From the NCBI RefSeq assembly GCF_024707125.1, contig NZ_JANQAH010000009.1:434001-498000 (forward strand): a stretch of 64,000 nucleotides of DNA, read 5' to 3'. Under the pieces are notes generated by a model, which ran no database searches, was not told the DNA's origin, and worked only from the letters and a program-made list of their open reading frames with translations. The DNA is from Devosia sp. (GTDB taxonomy: Bacteria; Pseudomonadota; Alphaproteobacteria; Rhizobiales; Devosiaceae). Below, one piece after another: positions 21,061 to 29,773 of the stretch. Numbering within the stretch: the first letter of the stretch is position 1; each line of letters opens with the position of its first letter. The translations under genes and the position numbers were made by a program.

Positions 21061-22203
21061 ATGGCCAGAAAACCCATCACCCTCTCAGCCGAAAAAGCGC
21101 GGCGCATTTGGCTCAAGGCGCAGCGGCTCGATGAGGAAACTCCGTTTGGCGCCGGCCCCGAGGCCTCTGCCGCCGCCATAGCGCATCTGGGCTATGTGCA
21201 GATCGACACGATCAATGTGATCGAGCGCTGCCACCATCATATCCTTTATTCCCGCATTCCCGACTATCGCCGTTCCGACCTCGCGCATTTGCAGAGCGTG
21301 GACAAATCGATCCTCGAATATTGGACCCATGCGCTGAGCTATGTGCCGGTGGCGGACCTGCGATATTTCGTGCCGGCGATGAAGGCCTATCGGGACAAGC
21401 CCAGTACCTGGTTCGGTACGGTCAGCAGCGCAGAAATCAGCGCCATGAAGAAGCGGCTGCGCGAGGGCGGGCCGCTCTCCATCCGCGATATCGACGATGA
21501 TGAACTGGTCGAAAAGGACCATCCCTGGGCGAGCCGGAAGCCGTCCAAGCGCGTGCTGCAGCTGATGTTTTATCAGGGCCACGTGGCGATTTCGGCGCGC
21601 GAAGGCATGCTCAAGACCTATGACCTGATCGAGCGGCATTTTGGCTGGGAGAGCAGTCCGAAACCGGCGACGGAACGGCAAATCACGGCCTATCTCTTGG
21701 ATCGGGCGCTGAAGAGCCAGGGGATCGTGAGCCTTGATTCCATCTGCCACCTCAATGCGCCGGCAAAGAAAGCGGTGCGCGAATTGATCGAGGCGCGGGT
21801 GAAGCGCCGGGCACTGGTGCCGGTCATCATTGAAGGCGCGGAAAAAGTGCCGCATTGGGCCGAGCCGGCCGTGCTGGAGGCGGCAACGGCGCTGTCGAGC
21901 CGCGTGCATGTGCTCTCGCCCTTCGATCCGCTTGTTATCCAGCGCAAGCGGCTGAAAATTTTCTTCGGCTATGACCACCTGTTCGAAGCCTACTTACCGG
22001 CAGCAAAGCGGGTCTACGGCTACTTTGCCCTGCCGGTGTTTTTGGGGGATCGGGTCGTGGCTGCGGTGGATTTGAAGACCGATCGCGCTGCAGGAAAACT
22101 GCTGGTGCAGAAATGGACCTGGCTCGAAGAGATCGGCGCCGAGGAGAAGGCGTCGGTCGATGCGGAGCTGGGGCGGTTTGAGCGGTTTCAGCTGGGGGTT
22201 TAG
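21061..22203 (+). CDS. YcaQ-type winged-helix DNA glycosylase
   Basis: This 380-residue protein of the HTH_42 / crosslink-repair DNA glycosylase YcaQ family excises alkylated bases and can unhook interstrand crosslinks. The catalytic segment LGYVQIDTINVIER carries the QxD motif (about residues 44-57) followed by HHHILYSRIPDY. C-terminal winged-helix repeats include LSPFDPLVIQRKRLKIFFGYDHLFEAY. The frame is open from 21004, but the ATG at 21061 (MARKPITLS) is the family start. It is 99 bp after the hydrolase gene. Confidence 0.9.
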   Translation: MARKPITLSAEKARRIWLKAQRLDEETPFGAGPEASAAAIAHLGYVQIDTINVIERCHHHILYSRIPDYRRSDLAHLQSVDKSILEYWTHALSYVPVADLRYFVPAMKAYRDKPSTWFGTVSSAEISAMKKRLREGGPLSIRDIDDDELVEKDHPWASRKPSKRVLQLMFYQGHVAISAREGMLKTYDLIERHFGWESSPKPATERQITAYLLDRALKSQGIVSLDSICHLNAPAKKAVRELIEARVKRRALVPVIIEGAEKVPHWAEPAVLEAATALSSRVHVLSPFDPLVIQRKRLKIFFGYDHLFEAYLPAAKRVYGYFALPVFLGDRVVAAVDLKTDRAAGKLLVQKWTWLEEIGAEEKASVDAELGRFERFQLGV

Positions 22204-22280
22204 TGTCTGCCGGAGACACCCCCTCCCAGCCTCCAAGGGCGCGTGGTAATTTCGGATTACTCGCGCACTTGGTTTCCGTC

Positions 22281-22350
22281 CACGGTGTCATTCCCGCGGG
22301 AATCCCTGTTTTGAAACGGAGATTCCCGCTTTCGCGGGAATGACACCGTG
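22281..22350. repeat. Palindromic repeat, GTGTCATTCCCGCGGG family
   Basis: cacggtgtcattcccgcgggaat (22281-22303) faces attcccgctttcgcgggaatgacaccgtg (22322-22350). The arms pair over more than 20 bp. It is the same family as the element at 10392-10461. It follows the glycosylase gene and could also serve as a transcript-end hairpin. Confidence 0.8.
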
Positions 22351-22450
22351 AAAATCAAAAAGGGCAGTGGGCATCCCGAACACTCCCTGACGGGAGGTGC
22401 AAGGTGCGAAACCGCGCGCACCCAAGCCGATCACATTACGATTCTTTCAT

Positions 22451-22462
22451 AAGATATATCTT
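22451..22462. promoter_or_regulatory. Candidate PadR autoregulatory operator
   Basis: A perfect 12-bp palindrome AAGATATATCTT lies 61 bp upstream of the padR start in an otherwise unremarkable AT-richer leader (22351-22523). PadR-type repressors often bind short AT-rich palindromes at their own promoters. Binding here is inference. Confidence 0.45.
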
Positions 22463-22523
22463 GAAACTGTCTTCGCTGGTTCCGACCTCCTTGATCAGGA
22501 ACAAAACATATCGGAGACACATC

Positions 22524-23213
22524 ATGTCTTACTGGCGCAATGGCGAACCCAATTGGCGGCGTTTTGAGCAGATGGCGCGTCGCGGCTGGGGCAAATTCCA
22601 GAATTTTAGTGAAGAAGATCTCGGCCAGCTCGGCGGCAATTTTCGCGTCGGGCGCATGCTCGCTTCGGGCGATGTGCGGCTCGTGGCGCTCTATCTCATC
22701 GAGCAGCAGCCCCGGCATGGCTATGACCTGATCAAGGCCATCGAAGAGCGGTCCAACGGCGTCTATTCACCGAGCCCGGGCATCGTCTATCCGGCGCTTA
22801 CCTATCTGGAAGAGGCCGGCTATGTCACCTCTTCGGCCGAGGGCAACAAGAAGCTCTATACAATCACCGAGGAAGGCCGGGCGCATCTGAATGAAAACCG
22901 CGAGGCCGTGGCTTCCACGCTGGATTTCCTGGCCCGTACCGGCGAGCAGTTCAACCGCTTCCGCGAATTTGTGCGGGCCGACTGGCCGTTTGGCGGTCGT
23001 CCGGAAGATGGCAATGAACCGCCGCATCGCGGGGGTGAGGATCGGCCGCTGCATGACGCGGTGCCGGAGCTGGATCAGGCGCGAAAGGCGTTGAAGGCGG
23101 CAATCCGCAAGGCGCGGCATGGCTCGGAAGAGCATCAGCGTCGGGCGGCGGAAATTTTGCGTCGCGCCGCCGCGGAAGTGGATGCGCTGGGCGAGGATGA
23201 TGTGGACCTCTGA
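22524..23213 (+). CDS. PadR family transcriptional regulator
   Basis: This 229-residue protein has a PadR winged helix: RLVALYLIEQQPRHGYDLIKAIEERSNGVYSPSPGIVYPALTYLEEAGYV segment by segment (about residues 52-103), with the YP-L wing. A long charged helical C terminus (about 170-225) probably dimerises. An open frame upstream to 22404 encodes unlikely residues, while the ATG at 22524 has GGAGA 7 nt upstream. It is monocistronic and its targets are unknown. The AAGATATATCTT palindrome upstream suggests autoregulation. Confidence 0.92.
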   Translation: MSYWRNGEPNWRRFEQMARRGWGKFQNFSEEDLGQLGGNFRVGRMLASGDVRLVALYLIEQQPRHGYDLIKAIEERSNGVYSPSPGIVYPALTYLEEAGYVTSSAEGNKKLYTITEEGRAHLNENREAVASTLDFLARTGEQFNRFREFVRADWPFGGRPEDGNEPPHRGGEDRPLHDAVPELDQARKALKAAIRKARHGSEEHQRRAAEILRRAAAEVDALGEDDVDL

Positions 23214-23274
23214 GGTCCATCGTCAGGTCGGCGTCGTCTCGCTCTAGCGGACGAAATGACCAAATCTTTCCGCT

Positions 23275-23355
23275 GTCGTCATTGCCGGGCCTATCCCGGC
23301 AATCCATCTCGCCTCCGCATGGACCACCGGGACAGGCCCGGTGGTGACGACGACG
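23275..23355. repeat. Palindromic repeat, GTCATTGCCGGGCC family
   Basis: gtcattgccgggcctatcccggcaatcc and, 20 bp on, ggaccaccgggacaggcccggtggtgacgac form two hairpins that also pair with each other. It sits between the convergent padR and tetR genes and may help to end both transcripts. Confidence 0.75.
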
Positions 23356-23386
23356 GATAAATCAGGAAATCAAATACGCGACGGCC

Positions 23387-24079
23387 TCAGGCCCCCGGCT
23401 TGGTCTTCAGGTAATCGAGGACCATCTGCACGGCATGGGCCTCGCGCTCCTGCACCATGGCGACGCTGGAGAGGTCGCGCTCGAAGATCACGGACAGCGT
23501 CGCCGTGTTCGACACATAGAAAAAGCCCAGCGCCGCGACGGAAATATAGAGCTGCACCGGATCGACATCGCGCCGGAAAATATTGGCTTCATTGCCGCGG
23601 GCGATGATTTCGGCGATCTGGCCGACGAGCGGGGAATGCAGCGCCTTGATGTCGGGCAGGGTTTTCAAAAACCGCGCATTCTCGATGTTTTCGGTGCCGA
23701 GCAGGCGCGGGAACCAGGGATTGGCGAGAAAATGCCTGAAGGTGAAGCGCACCAGGCGGTCCATGGCCTGGGCCGGATCATATTGATCGAGGCTCAGGGC
23801 GCGCTCGCCCTTGCGGATCTCCTGATAGGCATCGAGCAGCACGGCCCGGTAGAGATCTTCCTTGTTGCCAAAATAGTGGTAGAGCAGCCGCTTGTTGGCG
23901 CCGGCCCGTTCCGCAATGGCGTCAACGCGCGCGCCCTCAAAACCGCGATCGGCAAATTCGACGCGGGCAGCCGAGAGAATGGACGCCTTGGTTTTCGCCG
24001 AATTGCGGGTGCGCTTGGCGGCTGGCTCCGGCTTGCTGCTGGGCGGCTCGGCCGCGGCGGTTGAACTTGTGTCTGACAC
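23387..24079 (-). CDS. TetR/AcrR family transcriptional regulator
   Basis: This 230-residue regulator has a typical TetR helix-turn-helix (AKTKASILSAARVEFADRG, then VDAIAERAGANKRLLYHYFGNKEDLYRAVL, about residues 25-75) and a C-terminal ligand/dimer domain. I prefer the GTG at 24079 (V/M-SDTSSTAAAE); ATGs at 24208 and 24169 would add low-complexity residues. It is divergent from the Gfo/Idh-DUF993-isomerase operon. Two copies of a GTAACC...GGT near-palindrome lie in the intervening 338 bp, so it probably represses that operon in response to a pathway sugar. Identical sites at the 47-kb operon suggest it controls both. Confidence 0.9.
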   Translation of the reverse strand: MSDTSSTAAAEPPSSKPEPAAKRTRNSAKTKASILSAARVEFADRGFEGARVDAIAERAGANKRLLYHYFGNKEDLYRAVLLDAYQEIRKGERALSLDQYDPAQAMDRLVRFTFRHFLANPWFPRLLGTENIENARFLKTLPDIKALHSPLVGQIAEIIARGNEANIFRRDVDPVQLYISVAALGFFYVSNTATLSVIFERDLSSVAMVQEREAHAVQMVLDYLKTKPGA

Positions 24080-24287
24080 GTCTTGGTACCGCCGGATCAA
24101 ATTTTTACTGGGCGCGGAAAGTCGGTGTGGCCAATAGCAGCCGGATTCCGGGCGGTAAAGCAGCGCCATAGAGGCGCTCAATAGCAATATTCCGCCCCAT
24201 GGCCGCACGCCCCCCGAAAAAGTCTCCTCGGCCGCTTCGGACCATTGGTTGAAGTTTGGGCGGCACCCCCATGCCTGTCAAGTACAA

Positions 24288-24303
24288 GTAACCGGCTGGT
24301 GGT
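24288..24303. promoter_or_regulatory. Operator A (GTAACCGGCTGGTGGT)
   Basis: This is the distal copy of a 16-bp near-palindrome shared by four sites in the window. Its centre is 90 bp upstream of operator B and lies upstream of the -35 box of the catabolic operon. Binding by the adjacent TetR protein is inferred. Confidence 0.6.
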
Positions 24304-24347
24304 ATGATGAGTGCGCCCTCCCCCGCAATTTTGCGGCACGATCCGGC

Positions 24348-24376
24348 TTGACGCTGCCATGAGCCGGCGATATGTA
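24348..24376 (+). promoter_or_regulatory. Promoter of the Gfo/Idh-DUF993-isomerase operon
   Basis: TTGACG (24348-24353), a 17-bp spacer and TATGTA (24371-24376) form a good sigma-70-type promoter. Operator B begins 2 bp downstream of the -10 and would cover the transcription start, as expected for repression. Confidence 0.6.
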
Positions 24377-24377
24377 A

Positions 24378-24393
24378 GTAACCAATCAGTTAC
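24378..24393. promoter_or_regulatory. Operator B (GTAACCAATCAGTTAC)
   Basis: This proximal copy has the perfect dyad ends GTAAC/GTTAC and lies immediately after the -10 box, 24 bp before the start codon. It is the most symmetric of the four sites and fits a TetR-type operator. Confidence 0.65.
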
Positions 24394-24417
24394 ACCGCAA
24401 AGCGGCCGGAGGAATGA

Positions 24418-25568
24418 ATGGCGGAAAAGCGTATCGGCATCATCATGCATGGCGTCACGGGGCGCATGGGCTACAACCAGCACCTGGTGCGCTCCATCCT
24501 GGCGATCCGGGATCAGGGGGCATTGCGCTCGCCAATGGCGATCGACTGGTTGTTGACCCGATCATCGTCGGTCGCGATGCCGACAAGATCGAGCGCCTCG
24601 CCAAGAAGCACAATATTGCCCGCTGGGGCAGCGATCTCGATGCCGCGCTCGCCAATCCCGATGACACGATCTTTTTCGATGCCGGCACGACGCTGATGCG
24701 CGCGGGCCTCCTCGAAAAGGCGCTGGCCGCCGGCAAGCATGTCTATTGCGAAAAGCCGACTTCGGATGATCTTGAAGTTGCCGTGAACCTGGCAAAGACC
24801 GCCCGCGCTTCGGGGCTGAAGCATGGCGTGGTGCAGGACAAGCTGTTCCTGCCCGGCCTGATGAAGATCAAGATGCTGCGCGATTCCGGCTTTTTCGGCG
24901 ACATCCTCTCGGTGCGCGGCGAATTCGGTTATTGGGTGTTTGAAGGCGACTGGCAGAAGGCGCAGCGCCCGAGCTGGAACTATCGCAAGAACGATGGCGG
25001 CGGCATCATCCTCGATATGCTCTGCCACTGGCGCTATGTGCTCGACAATCTCTTTGGCGAAGTGAAGGCCGTCTCCTGCCTCGGCGCGACGCATATTCCC
25101 GAGCGCGTCGACGAACAGGGCAAGCGCTTCAAGTGCGATACCGATGACGCGGCCTATGCGACCTTCGAACTCGAAGGCGGCGTGATCGCCCAGATCAATT
25201 CGAGCTGGACCACCCGCGTCCGCCGCGACGATCTTGTCACTTTCCACGTTGATGGCACCAAGGGCTCGGCGGTGGCGGGTCTGCACAAGTGCTGGACCCA
25301 GCATCGCGTCAACACGCCAAAGCCGGTCTGGAACCCCGACCAGCCGCAGACCATGAACTTCTTCAACGATTGGGAAGAGGTTCCGGACAACTGGCCGGCC
25401 GATAACGGTTTTAAGGTGCAGTGGGAAATGTTCCTGCGCCATGTGGCCGAGGACGCGCCGTGGCCTTATGGCCTCGAAGCCGGCGCCAAGGGCGTGCAGC
25501 TGGCCGAACTCGGTTTGAAGAGCTGGGCCGAGCGCCGCTGGCTCGACGTGCCGAAGCTGGAATTTTGA
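24418..25568 (+). pseudogene. Gfo/Idh/MocA family oxidoreductase, frameshifted
   Basis: This is an NAD(P)-dependent sugar oxidoreductase of about 384 residues. The N terminus ([22 protein letters not shown], nucleotide-binding GxxGRMG) reads from the ATG at 24418, 5 nt after GGAGG. The rest ([20 protein letters not shown], then HVYCEKPTSDD with the conserved EKP lysine) reads in another frame. The shift falls at a G5 tract, 24516-24520; one extra G would restore a continuous protein. Either the gene is freshly broken or the base is a sequencing error. Its intact operon partners favour error. It heads the operon with the DUF993 and isomerase genes. Confidence 0.85.
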
Positions 25569-25587
25569 TCAGCGCTGGACGGGAAAT

Positions 25588-25726
25588 CCCCCTCACCCGT
25601 CTCGGCCTTCGGCCGATCCACCCTCTCCCCAGGTGGGAGAGGAATGGGGGCACCGAGTTGCAACAGGCGCCGGACCATTCTTCTCCCTCTCGGGGAGAAG
25701 GTGGCGCGTAGCGCCGGATGAGGGGG
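25588..25726. repeat. Intra-operon repeat element (CCCTCACCCGTCTCGGCC family)
   Basis: The left unit runs from cccctcacccg through a perfect tcggccttcggccga hairpin to a ctccccaggtgggag hairpin. The right unit, with ctccctctcggggagaag and a terminal ggatgaggggg, is inverted relative to the left. It lies inside the operon between the oxidoreductase and DUF993 genes. Its right end supplies the purine-rich GAGGGGGAAG used as the ribosome binding site of the DUF993 gene. Confidence 0.78.
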
Positions 25727-25735
25727 AAGCCCGCC

Positions 25736-26905
25736 ATGCCGACCATCAACCTGCCCAATCCCGACCGCTCCATCAGCCCCTATACGCTGACCGGCGACCC
25801 GATCCCTTTCGTCAAATTCAAGTCGACCGATTTTCCGCGCATCGCCTATTCGGCGGCGCATGTCGTGGCCGATCCCCTGGCGGTGAACGATCCCTGGCTT
25901 GCGCCGGCGATCGATTGGGACACGACCCTAAAATTCCGCCATCGCATGTGGGATCTCGGGCTTGGCGTGGCCGAAGCCATGGATACCGCCCAGCGGGGCA
26001 TGGGGCTCACCTGGACGGAAGCCAAGGAACTCATTCGTCGCGCCCAGGCCGAAGCGCGGACGCGTGACGATAGCCTGATCGCTTATGGCGCGGGGACGGA
26101 TCATCTGGCGCCGGGGCCGGATGTGACCATTGACGATATTCTGCGCGCCTATGACGAGCAGGTCGGCTTTGTCGAGGGCGAAGGCGGTCGGGTCATTCTG
26201 ATGGCGAGCCGCGCGCTGGCTGCTGCGGCCAAGTCGCCGGACGATTATGCCCGTGTCTATGGCCATGTGCTGTCCAATGTAAAACAGCCGGTGATCATGC
26301 ATTGGCTCGGGGAAATGTTCGACCCGGCCCTGCAGGGCTATTGGGGCAATATCGACCATGACGCGGCCATGGATGTCTGCCTCGATGTTATCGCCGCCAA
26401 TGCCGACAAGGTCGACGGCATCAAGATTTCCCTGCTTTCGGCCGAGAAAGAAATCGCCATGCGCCGCCGCCTGCCGGAAGGCGTGAAAATGTATACGGGC
26501 GACGACTTTAATTACGCCGAACTCATCGCCGGCGACGACCAGGGCTATTCTCATGCCCTTCTCGGTATCTTTGATGCCATTGCCCCGGCGGCATCAGCGG
26601 GTCTCGCGGCGCTCGGTCGCGGCGACAAGGCAGAGTTCTTCGATATTCTGGAACCCACCGTGCCACTGAGCCGACATATCTTTGCGGCCCCGACGCGGTT
26701 CTATAAGACCGGCGTGGTCTTCCTTGCCTATCTCAACGGGCTGCAGGACCATTTCGCCATGATCGGCGGGCAGCAATCGACCCGTTCGCTGCAGCACCTC
26801 AGCGAACTCTTCCGCCTTGCTGACAAGGCCCGCGTGCTGGCTGATCCGGAACTGGCGACCAGGCGTATGCGTGATGTCCTCGCTGTTCATGGGGTGTCCG
26901 CATGA
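25736..26905 (+). CDS. DUF993 protein, dihydrodipicolinate synthase-like
   Basis: This 389-residue protein matches DUF993, a family with a DapA/NAL-like TIM-barrel outline. The segment KVDGIKISLLSAEKE is a good candidate for the strand carrying the Schiff-base lysine, which would make it a class I aldolase or lyase on a sugar-derived keto acid. This is inference; no substrate is known. I start at the ATG at 25736 (MPTINLPNPDRS), whose ribosome site is the end of the repeat element. The stop overlaps the next gene by 4 bp (ATGA). Confidence 0.85.
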   Translation: MPTINLPNPDRSISPYTLTGDPIPFVKFKSTDFPRIAYSAAHVVADPLAVNDPWLAPAIDWDTTLKFRHRMWDLGLGVAEAMDTAQRGMGLTWTEAKELIRRAQAEARTRDDSLIAYGAGTDHLAPGPDVTIDDILRAYDEQVGFVEGEGGRVILMASRALAAAAKSPDDYARVYGHVLSNVKQPVIMHWLGEMFDPALQGYWGNIDHDAAMDVCLDVIAANADKVDGIKISLLSAEKEIAMRRRLPEGVKMYTGDDFNYAELIAGDDQGYSHALLGIFDAIAPAASAGLAALGRGDKAEFFDILEPTVPLSRHIFAAPTRFYKTGVVFLAYLNGLQDHFAMIGGQQSTRSLQHLSELFRLADKARVLADPELATRRMRDVLAVHGVSA

Positions 26906-27726
26906 CCGCCCGAAAAATCTCGCTCAATCTTGCCACGACGCGTCAGCAATGGGGTTTTGCCGAAGCGGTGGACGGGTGCCTGCGCGCCGGGATCACCGCC
27001 ATTTCGCCCTGGCGCGATCAGATCGCGGCTATCGGTCTTGATGAGGCGGCGCGCATCGTCAAGGCAAACAACTTGCAGGTGACCGGTGTCTGCCGTGGCG
27101 GCATGTTCCCGGCGGAAACGGCCGAGGGTCGCCAGAAGCAGATCGATGACAATCTGCGCGCTATCGATGAAGCCGCCGCGCTCAATGCCGATTGCCTCGT
27201 GCTGGTGGTCGGTGGCCTGCCCGGTTCGTCAAAAGACCTGCCGGCGGCGCGCCAGATGGTGACCGATGGCATTGCCGCCATGCTGCCCCATGCCAGGGCG
27301 TCAGGCGTAAAGATCGCCATCGAGCCGCTGCATCCGATGTATGCGGCCGACCGGGCCTGCGTGAACACGATCGATCAGGCGCTCGATATCTGCGAAACGC
27401 TGGGCGAGACGGTTGGTGTTGCCATCGACGTCTACCATGTCTGGTGGGACCCGAACCTTGCAAAGGCTATCGCCCGGGCGGGCCGCATGAAGCGTATCTT
27501 TGCCCACCACATCTGCGACTGGCTGGTGCCGACCAAGGATATGCTGCTCGATCGCGGCATGATGGGTGACGGCGTCATCGACCTGCCGGCCATTCGGAAA
27601 ATGATCGAGGACGCGGGGTTCTTTGGTCCGCAGGAGGTCGAAATTTTCAGCCAGGACAACTGGTGGAAGCGCCCCGGCGACGAAGTGCTTGCCGTCATCA
27701 AGGAGCGGGTCGCAACGGTCTGCTGA
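26902..27726 (+). CDS. Sugar phosphate isomerase/epimerase family protein
   Basis: This 274-residue protein has a xylose-isomerase-like TIM barrel. The expected metal-binding residues are visible in order: Glu in KIAIEPLHPM, Asp in VAIDVYHVWWD, His in IFAHHICDW and Glu in EVEIFSQD. It could be an isomerase, epimerase, dehydratase or 3-keto-sugar lyase; the fold does not decide. It is coupled to the DUF993 gene by a 4-bp overlap and is followed by a strong terminator, so it closes the operon. Confidence 0.9.
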   Translation: MTARKISLNLATTRQQWGFAEAVDGCLRAGITAISPWRDQIAAIGLDEAARIVKANNLQVTGVCRGGMFPAETAEGRQKQIDDNLRAIDEAAALNADCLVLVVGGLPGSSKDLPAARQMVTDGIAAMLPHARASGVKIAIEPLHPMYAADRACVNTIDQALDICETLGETVGVAIDVYHVWWDPNLAKAIARAGRMKRIFAHHICDWLVPTKDMLLDRGMMGDGVIDLPAIRKMIEDAGFFGPQEVEIFSQDNWWKRPGDEVLAVIKERVATVC

Positions 27727-27756
27727 TTTCAGCTGGCGTTCAAAGCCCAAAAATAC

Positions 27757-27797
27757 AAAAGGCCGCGCACCGGGAGGGCTCCGGTGCGCGGCCTTTT
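27757..27797. terminator. Bidirectional intrinsic terminator
   Basis: The 13-bp GC stem ggccgcgcaccgg/ccggtgcgcggcc with a 7-nt loop is flanked by AAAA on the left and TTTT on the right. It ends the catabolic operon on the plus strand and the DUF2147 gene on the minus strand. Confidence 0.92.
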
Positions 27798-27846
27798 GCT
27801 CCTCCCGAGGGAGCGAGACCGATAAAGCGCGACGCGCTTTGGTCTT

Positions 27847-28227
27847 TTAGACGCGATTAAAGGTCAGGGTCTGACAGAAGATGCCGGCGCGGCAGCCGGT
27901 GATCTTGATCGTATCGGGCGAAACCTGCTTCACGGTCGCGGCAGCCTTGGCGCCATCATAGACCACAGTGCCCTTCCACTCATTGGAAGCGACCTGCTGG
28001 GCCGACACGACCTGCTTGTTCACATAAGCAAGATTGTCGGGCGTGCGGGATTTGCCCTGAATATCCTTGAGGACGCCGCAAAGCGCGGTACCGTCGCCGC
28101 AGAGCGAAAATTCAAAGGAGGTGCCAAAATTATCCACCCAGGAACCGGCGGGGTTCACATTCTGGGCGGCGGCGGGAAAGGCAAGGAAGGTGAGGGCAAT
28201 GGGAAGGGCGAGTGCATAACGTAGCAT
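27847..28227 (-). CDS. DUF2147 family secreted protein
   Basis: This 126-residue protein has a clear signal peptide (MLRYALALPIALTFLAFPAAAQ, about residues 1-22). Mature residues match DUF2147, a small beta-rich periplasmic domain. Four cysteines (two in SLCGDGTALCG, two in TGCRAGIFCQ) probably form disulfides. The ATG at 28227 has GGAGAG at good spacing. Its function is unknown. It is monocistronic. The 252 bp upstream (28228-28479) hold no gene or motif that I can recognise. Confidence 0.85.
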   Translation of the reverse strand: MLRYALALPIALTFLAFPAAAQNVNPAGSWVDNFGTSFEFSLCGDGTALCGVLKDIQGKSRTPDNLAYVNKQVVSAQQVASNEWKGTVVYDGAKAAATVKQVSPDTIKITGCRAGIFCQTLTFNRV

Positions 28228-28479
28228 TGGTTTCTCTCCGAAAGGATGTCCTCGCTGCAACGCAACACCGCGCCAGAAGCACCCTTTTGTCATGTTTGTG
28301 TAGTGGCCCAACGCCAATGGCGGCCGAAGGTTTCATGGTGAATAGAACCATAAAAATCGGCCAAACTAAGATTTCGTAAAAACTTGAGAAATGTCAGTGA
28401 TTTCGCTGGTGTTTGATGGCTCGCCAAGGCCAAATTTGTGAACACTTGCCTTAGTCTGGCCCCAGACATTGCTTGGAAT

Positions 28480-29682
28480 TTAGGGGTTTTGGCGCCTGAA
28501 AGTGGCAGCTATTTCGATATGGGTCGACCAGGTGAACTGGTCGACCGCCACGAGGTCGGAAAGGGCGAATCCGGCCTTCACCAAGAGGGCCGCATCGCGG
28601 GCAAAGCTTTTGGCGTCGCAGGCGATCATCACCACATGCTTGAGTTTTGAGGCGGCGATTTCCTTGACCTGAGCCTCGGCGCCGGCGCGGGGCGGATCGA
28701 GCACCACGGCATCGTAATTGAGCTCGAAACGGGTGAGGGGCTCGCGAAAGAGGTCGCGCGTCTTGGCCGTTACGGCCTTAACACCCTTGGCATAGCGAAC
28801 GGCCTTGTCCAGCGCCATGACAGCCGGCTTGTCGCTATCGGCGGCAAAGACGGTCGATTTTTCGGCGAGCCGCAGCGCGAAGGGGCCGACGCCGCAGAAG
28901 AGATCGGCGACCGATTTGGCCTTGCCGACGGCCGAAGTGACGTAGTCGGCGAGAACCTGTTCGGCCTCGCTCGTCGCCTGCAAAAAGCTGCTCACGGGGA
29001 GTTCGACATCGCCCCGGCCCATGGTGACCCGCGGCATCTGGGCGAGGAACAGCATTTCGCCATTGAAGGCGAGACGGGCGAGACGGAAGCGATTGCCCAG
29101 GGCAATCAGCCGGTCGCCTTTCAACCCCTTCACGCTGCTCTTTACCGAGACATCGAGGCCGGTATTGGTGGCGGTAAGACTGACATCGCAAGGCCCGATC
29201 ATGGCGCCAATGGCGCGGGCAATGTCGGAGGCCGGTTTCAGCGCCGGCACGAGAATGGGGCAGGTGTCGAGATCGAGGAGATCGTGACTACGTAGCCGCA
29301 TATAGCCGGCAGCGTCTTTGCGGGCGTGCAGCGTCGCCCGACGGCGCCCGGCTCCGCCCGCATCAACGAATTTTTCGACCTTGGCGTCTATGCCCGCCTG
29401 CAAAAGCGGGGTTTCGACAAGGCTGGTCTTGAAGGCGCGATAGGCTTCCGGCGCCATATGCTGGAGCTGGCAGCCGCCGCAGGCGCCGTAATGGGGACAG
29501 AAGGGGGCTTGCCGGTCGGCAGACGGGGTCAAAACCTCGACCAGCGTGCCGCGCTCGCCTTCGCGCGTAAGGTTGATGTCCTCGCCAGGCAGGGCGAAGG
29601 GAACAAAAACGCGCTCGCCATCAATATGGGCGACGCCCTCGCCCTTATGGCCGAGGTACTCGATTTTGGCGGTTGAGGTCAT
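28480..29682 (-). CDS. Class I SAM-dependent RNA m5U methyltransferase (RlmD/TrmA-like)
   Basis: This 400-residue enzyme forms 5-methyluridine in RNA, probably 23S rRNA. The N-terminal TRAM-like domain is about residues 1-50. An iron-sulfur site CPHYGACGGC near 62-71 is completed by a cysteine in DTCPIL. SAM motif I is ADLFCGVGPFALRLA, motif IV VLDPPRAGAEAQ and the catalytic-Cys segment IACDAKSFARD. The last usually reads CNPxTxARD, so the loop is divergent but keeps the cysteine. RlmD and RlmC cannot be separated by eye. Confidence 0.88.
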   Translation of the reverse strand: MTSTAKIEYLGHKGEGVAHIDGERVFVPFALPGEDINLTREGERGTLVEVLTPSADRQAPFCPHYGACGGCQLQHMAPEAYRAFKTSLVETPLLQAGIDAKVEKFVDAGGAGRRRATLHARKDAAGYMRLRSHDLLDLDTCPILVPALKPASDIARAIGAMIGPCDVSLTATNTGLDVSVKSSVKGLKGDRLIALGNRFRLARLAFNGEMLFLAQMPRVTMGRGDVELPVSSFLQATSEAEQVLADYVTSAVGKAKSVADLFCGVGPFALRLAEKSTVFAADSDKPAVMALDKAVRYAKGVKAVTAKTRDLFREPLTRFELNYDAVVLDPPRAGAEAQVKEIAASKLKHVVMIACDAKSFARDAALLVKAGFALSDLVAVDQFTWSTHIEIAATFRRQNP

Positions 29683-29773
29683 GACAGTCCGGGGCTTGCT
29701 GCCCCGGAACTACAGCATGTCTCCCGAAAGTGCCTAGCGGTTTCGGGACGAAGACATGATCAAAACGATTCTT

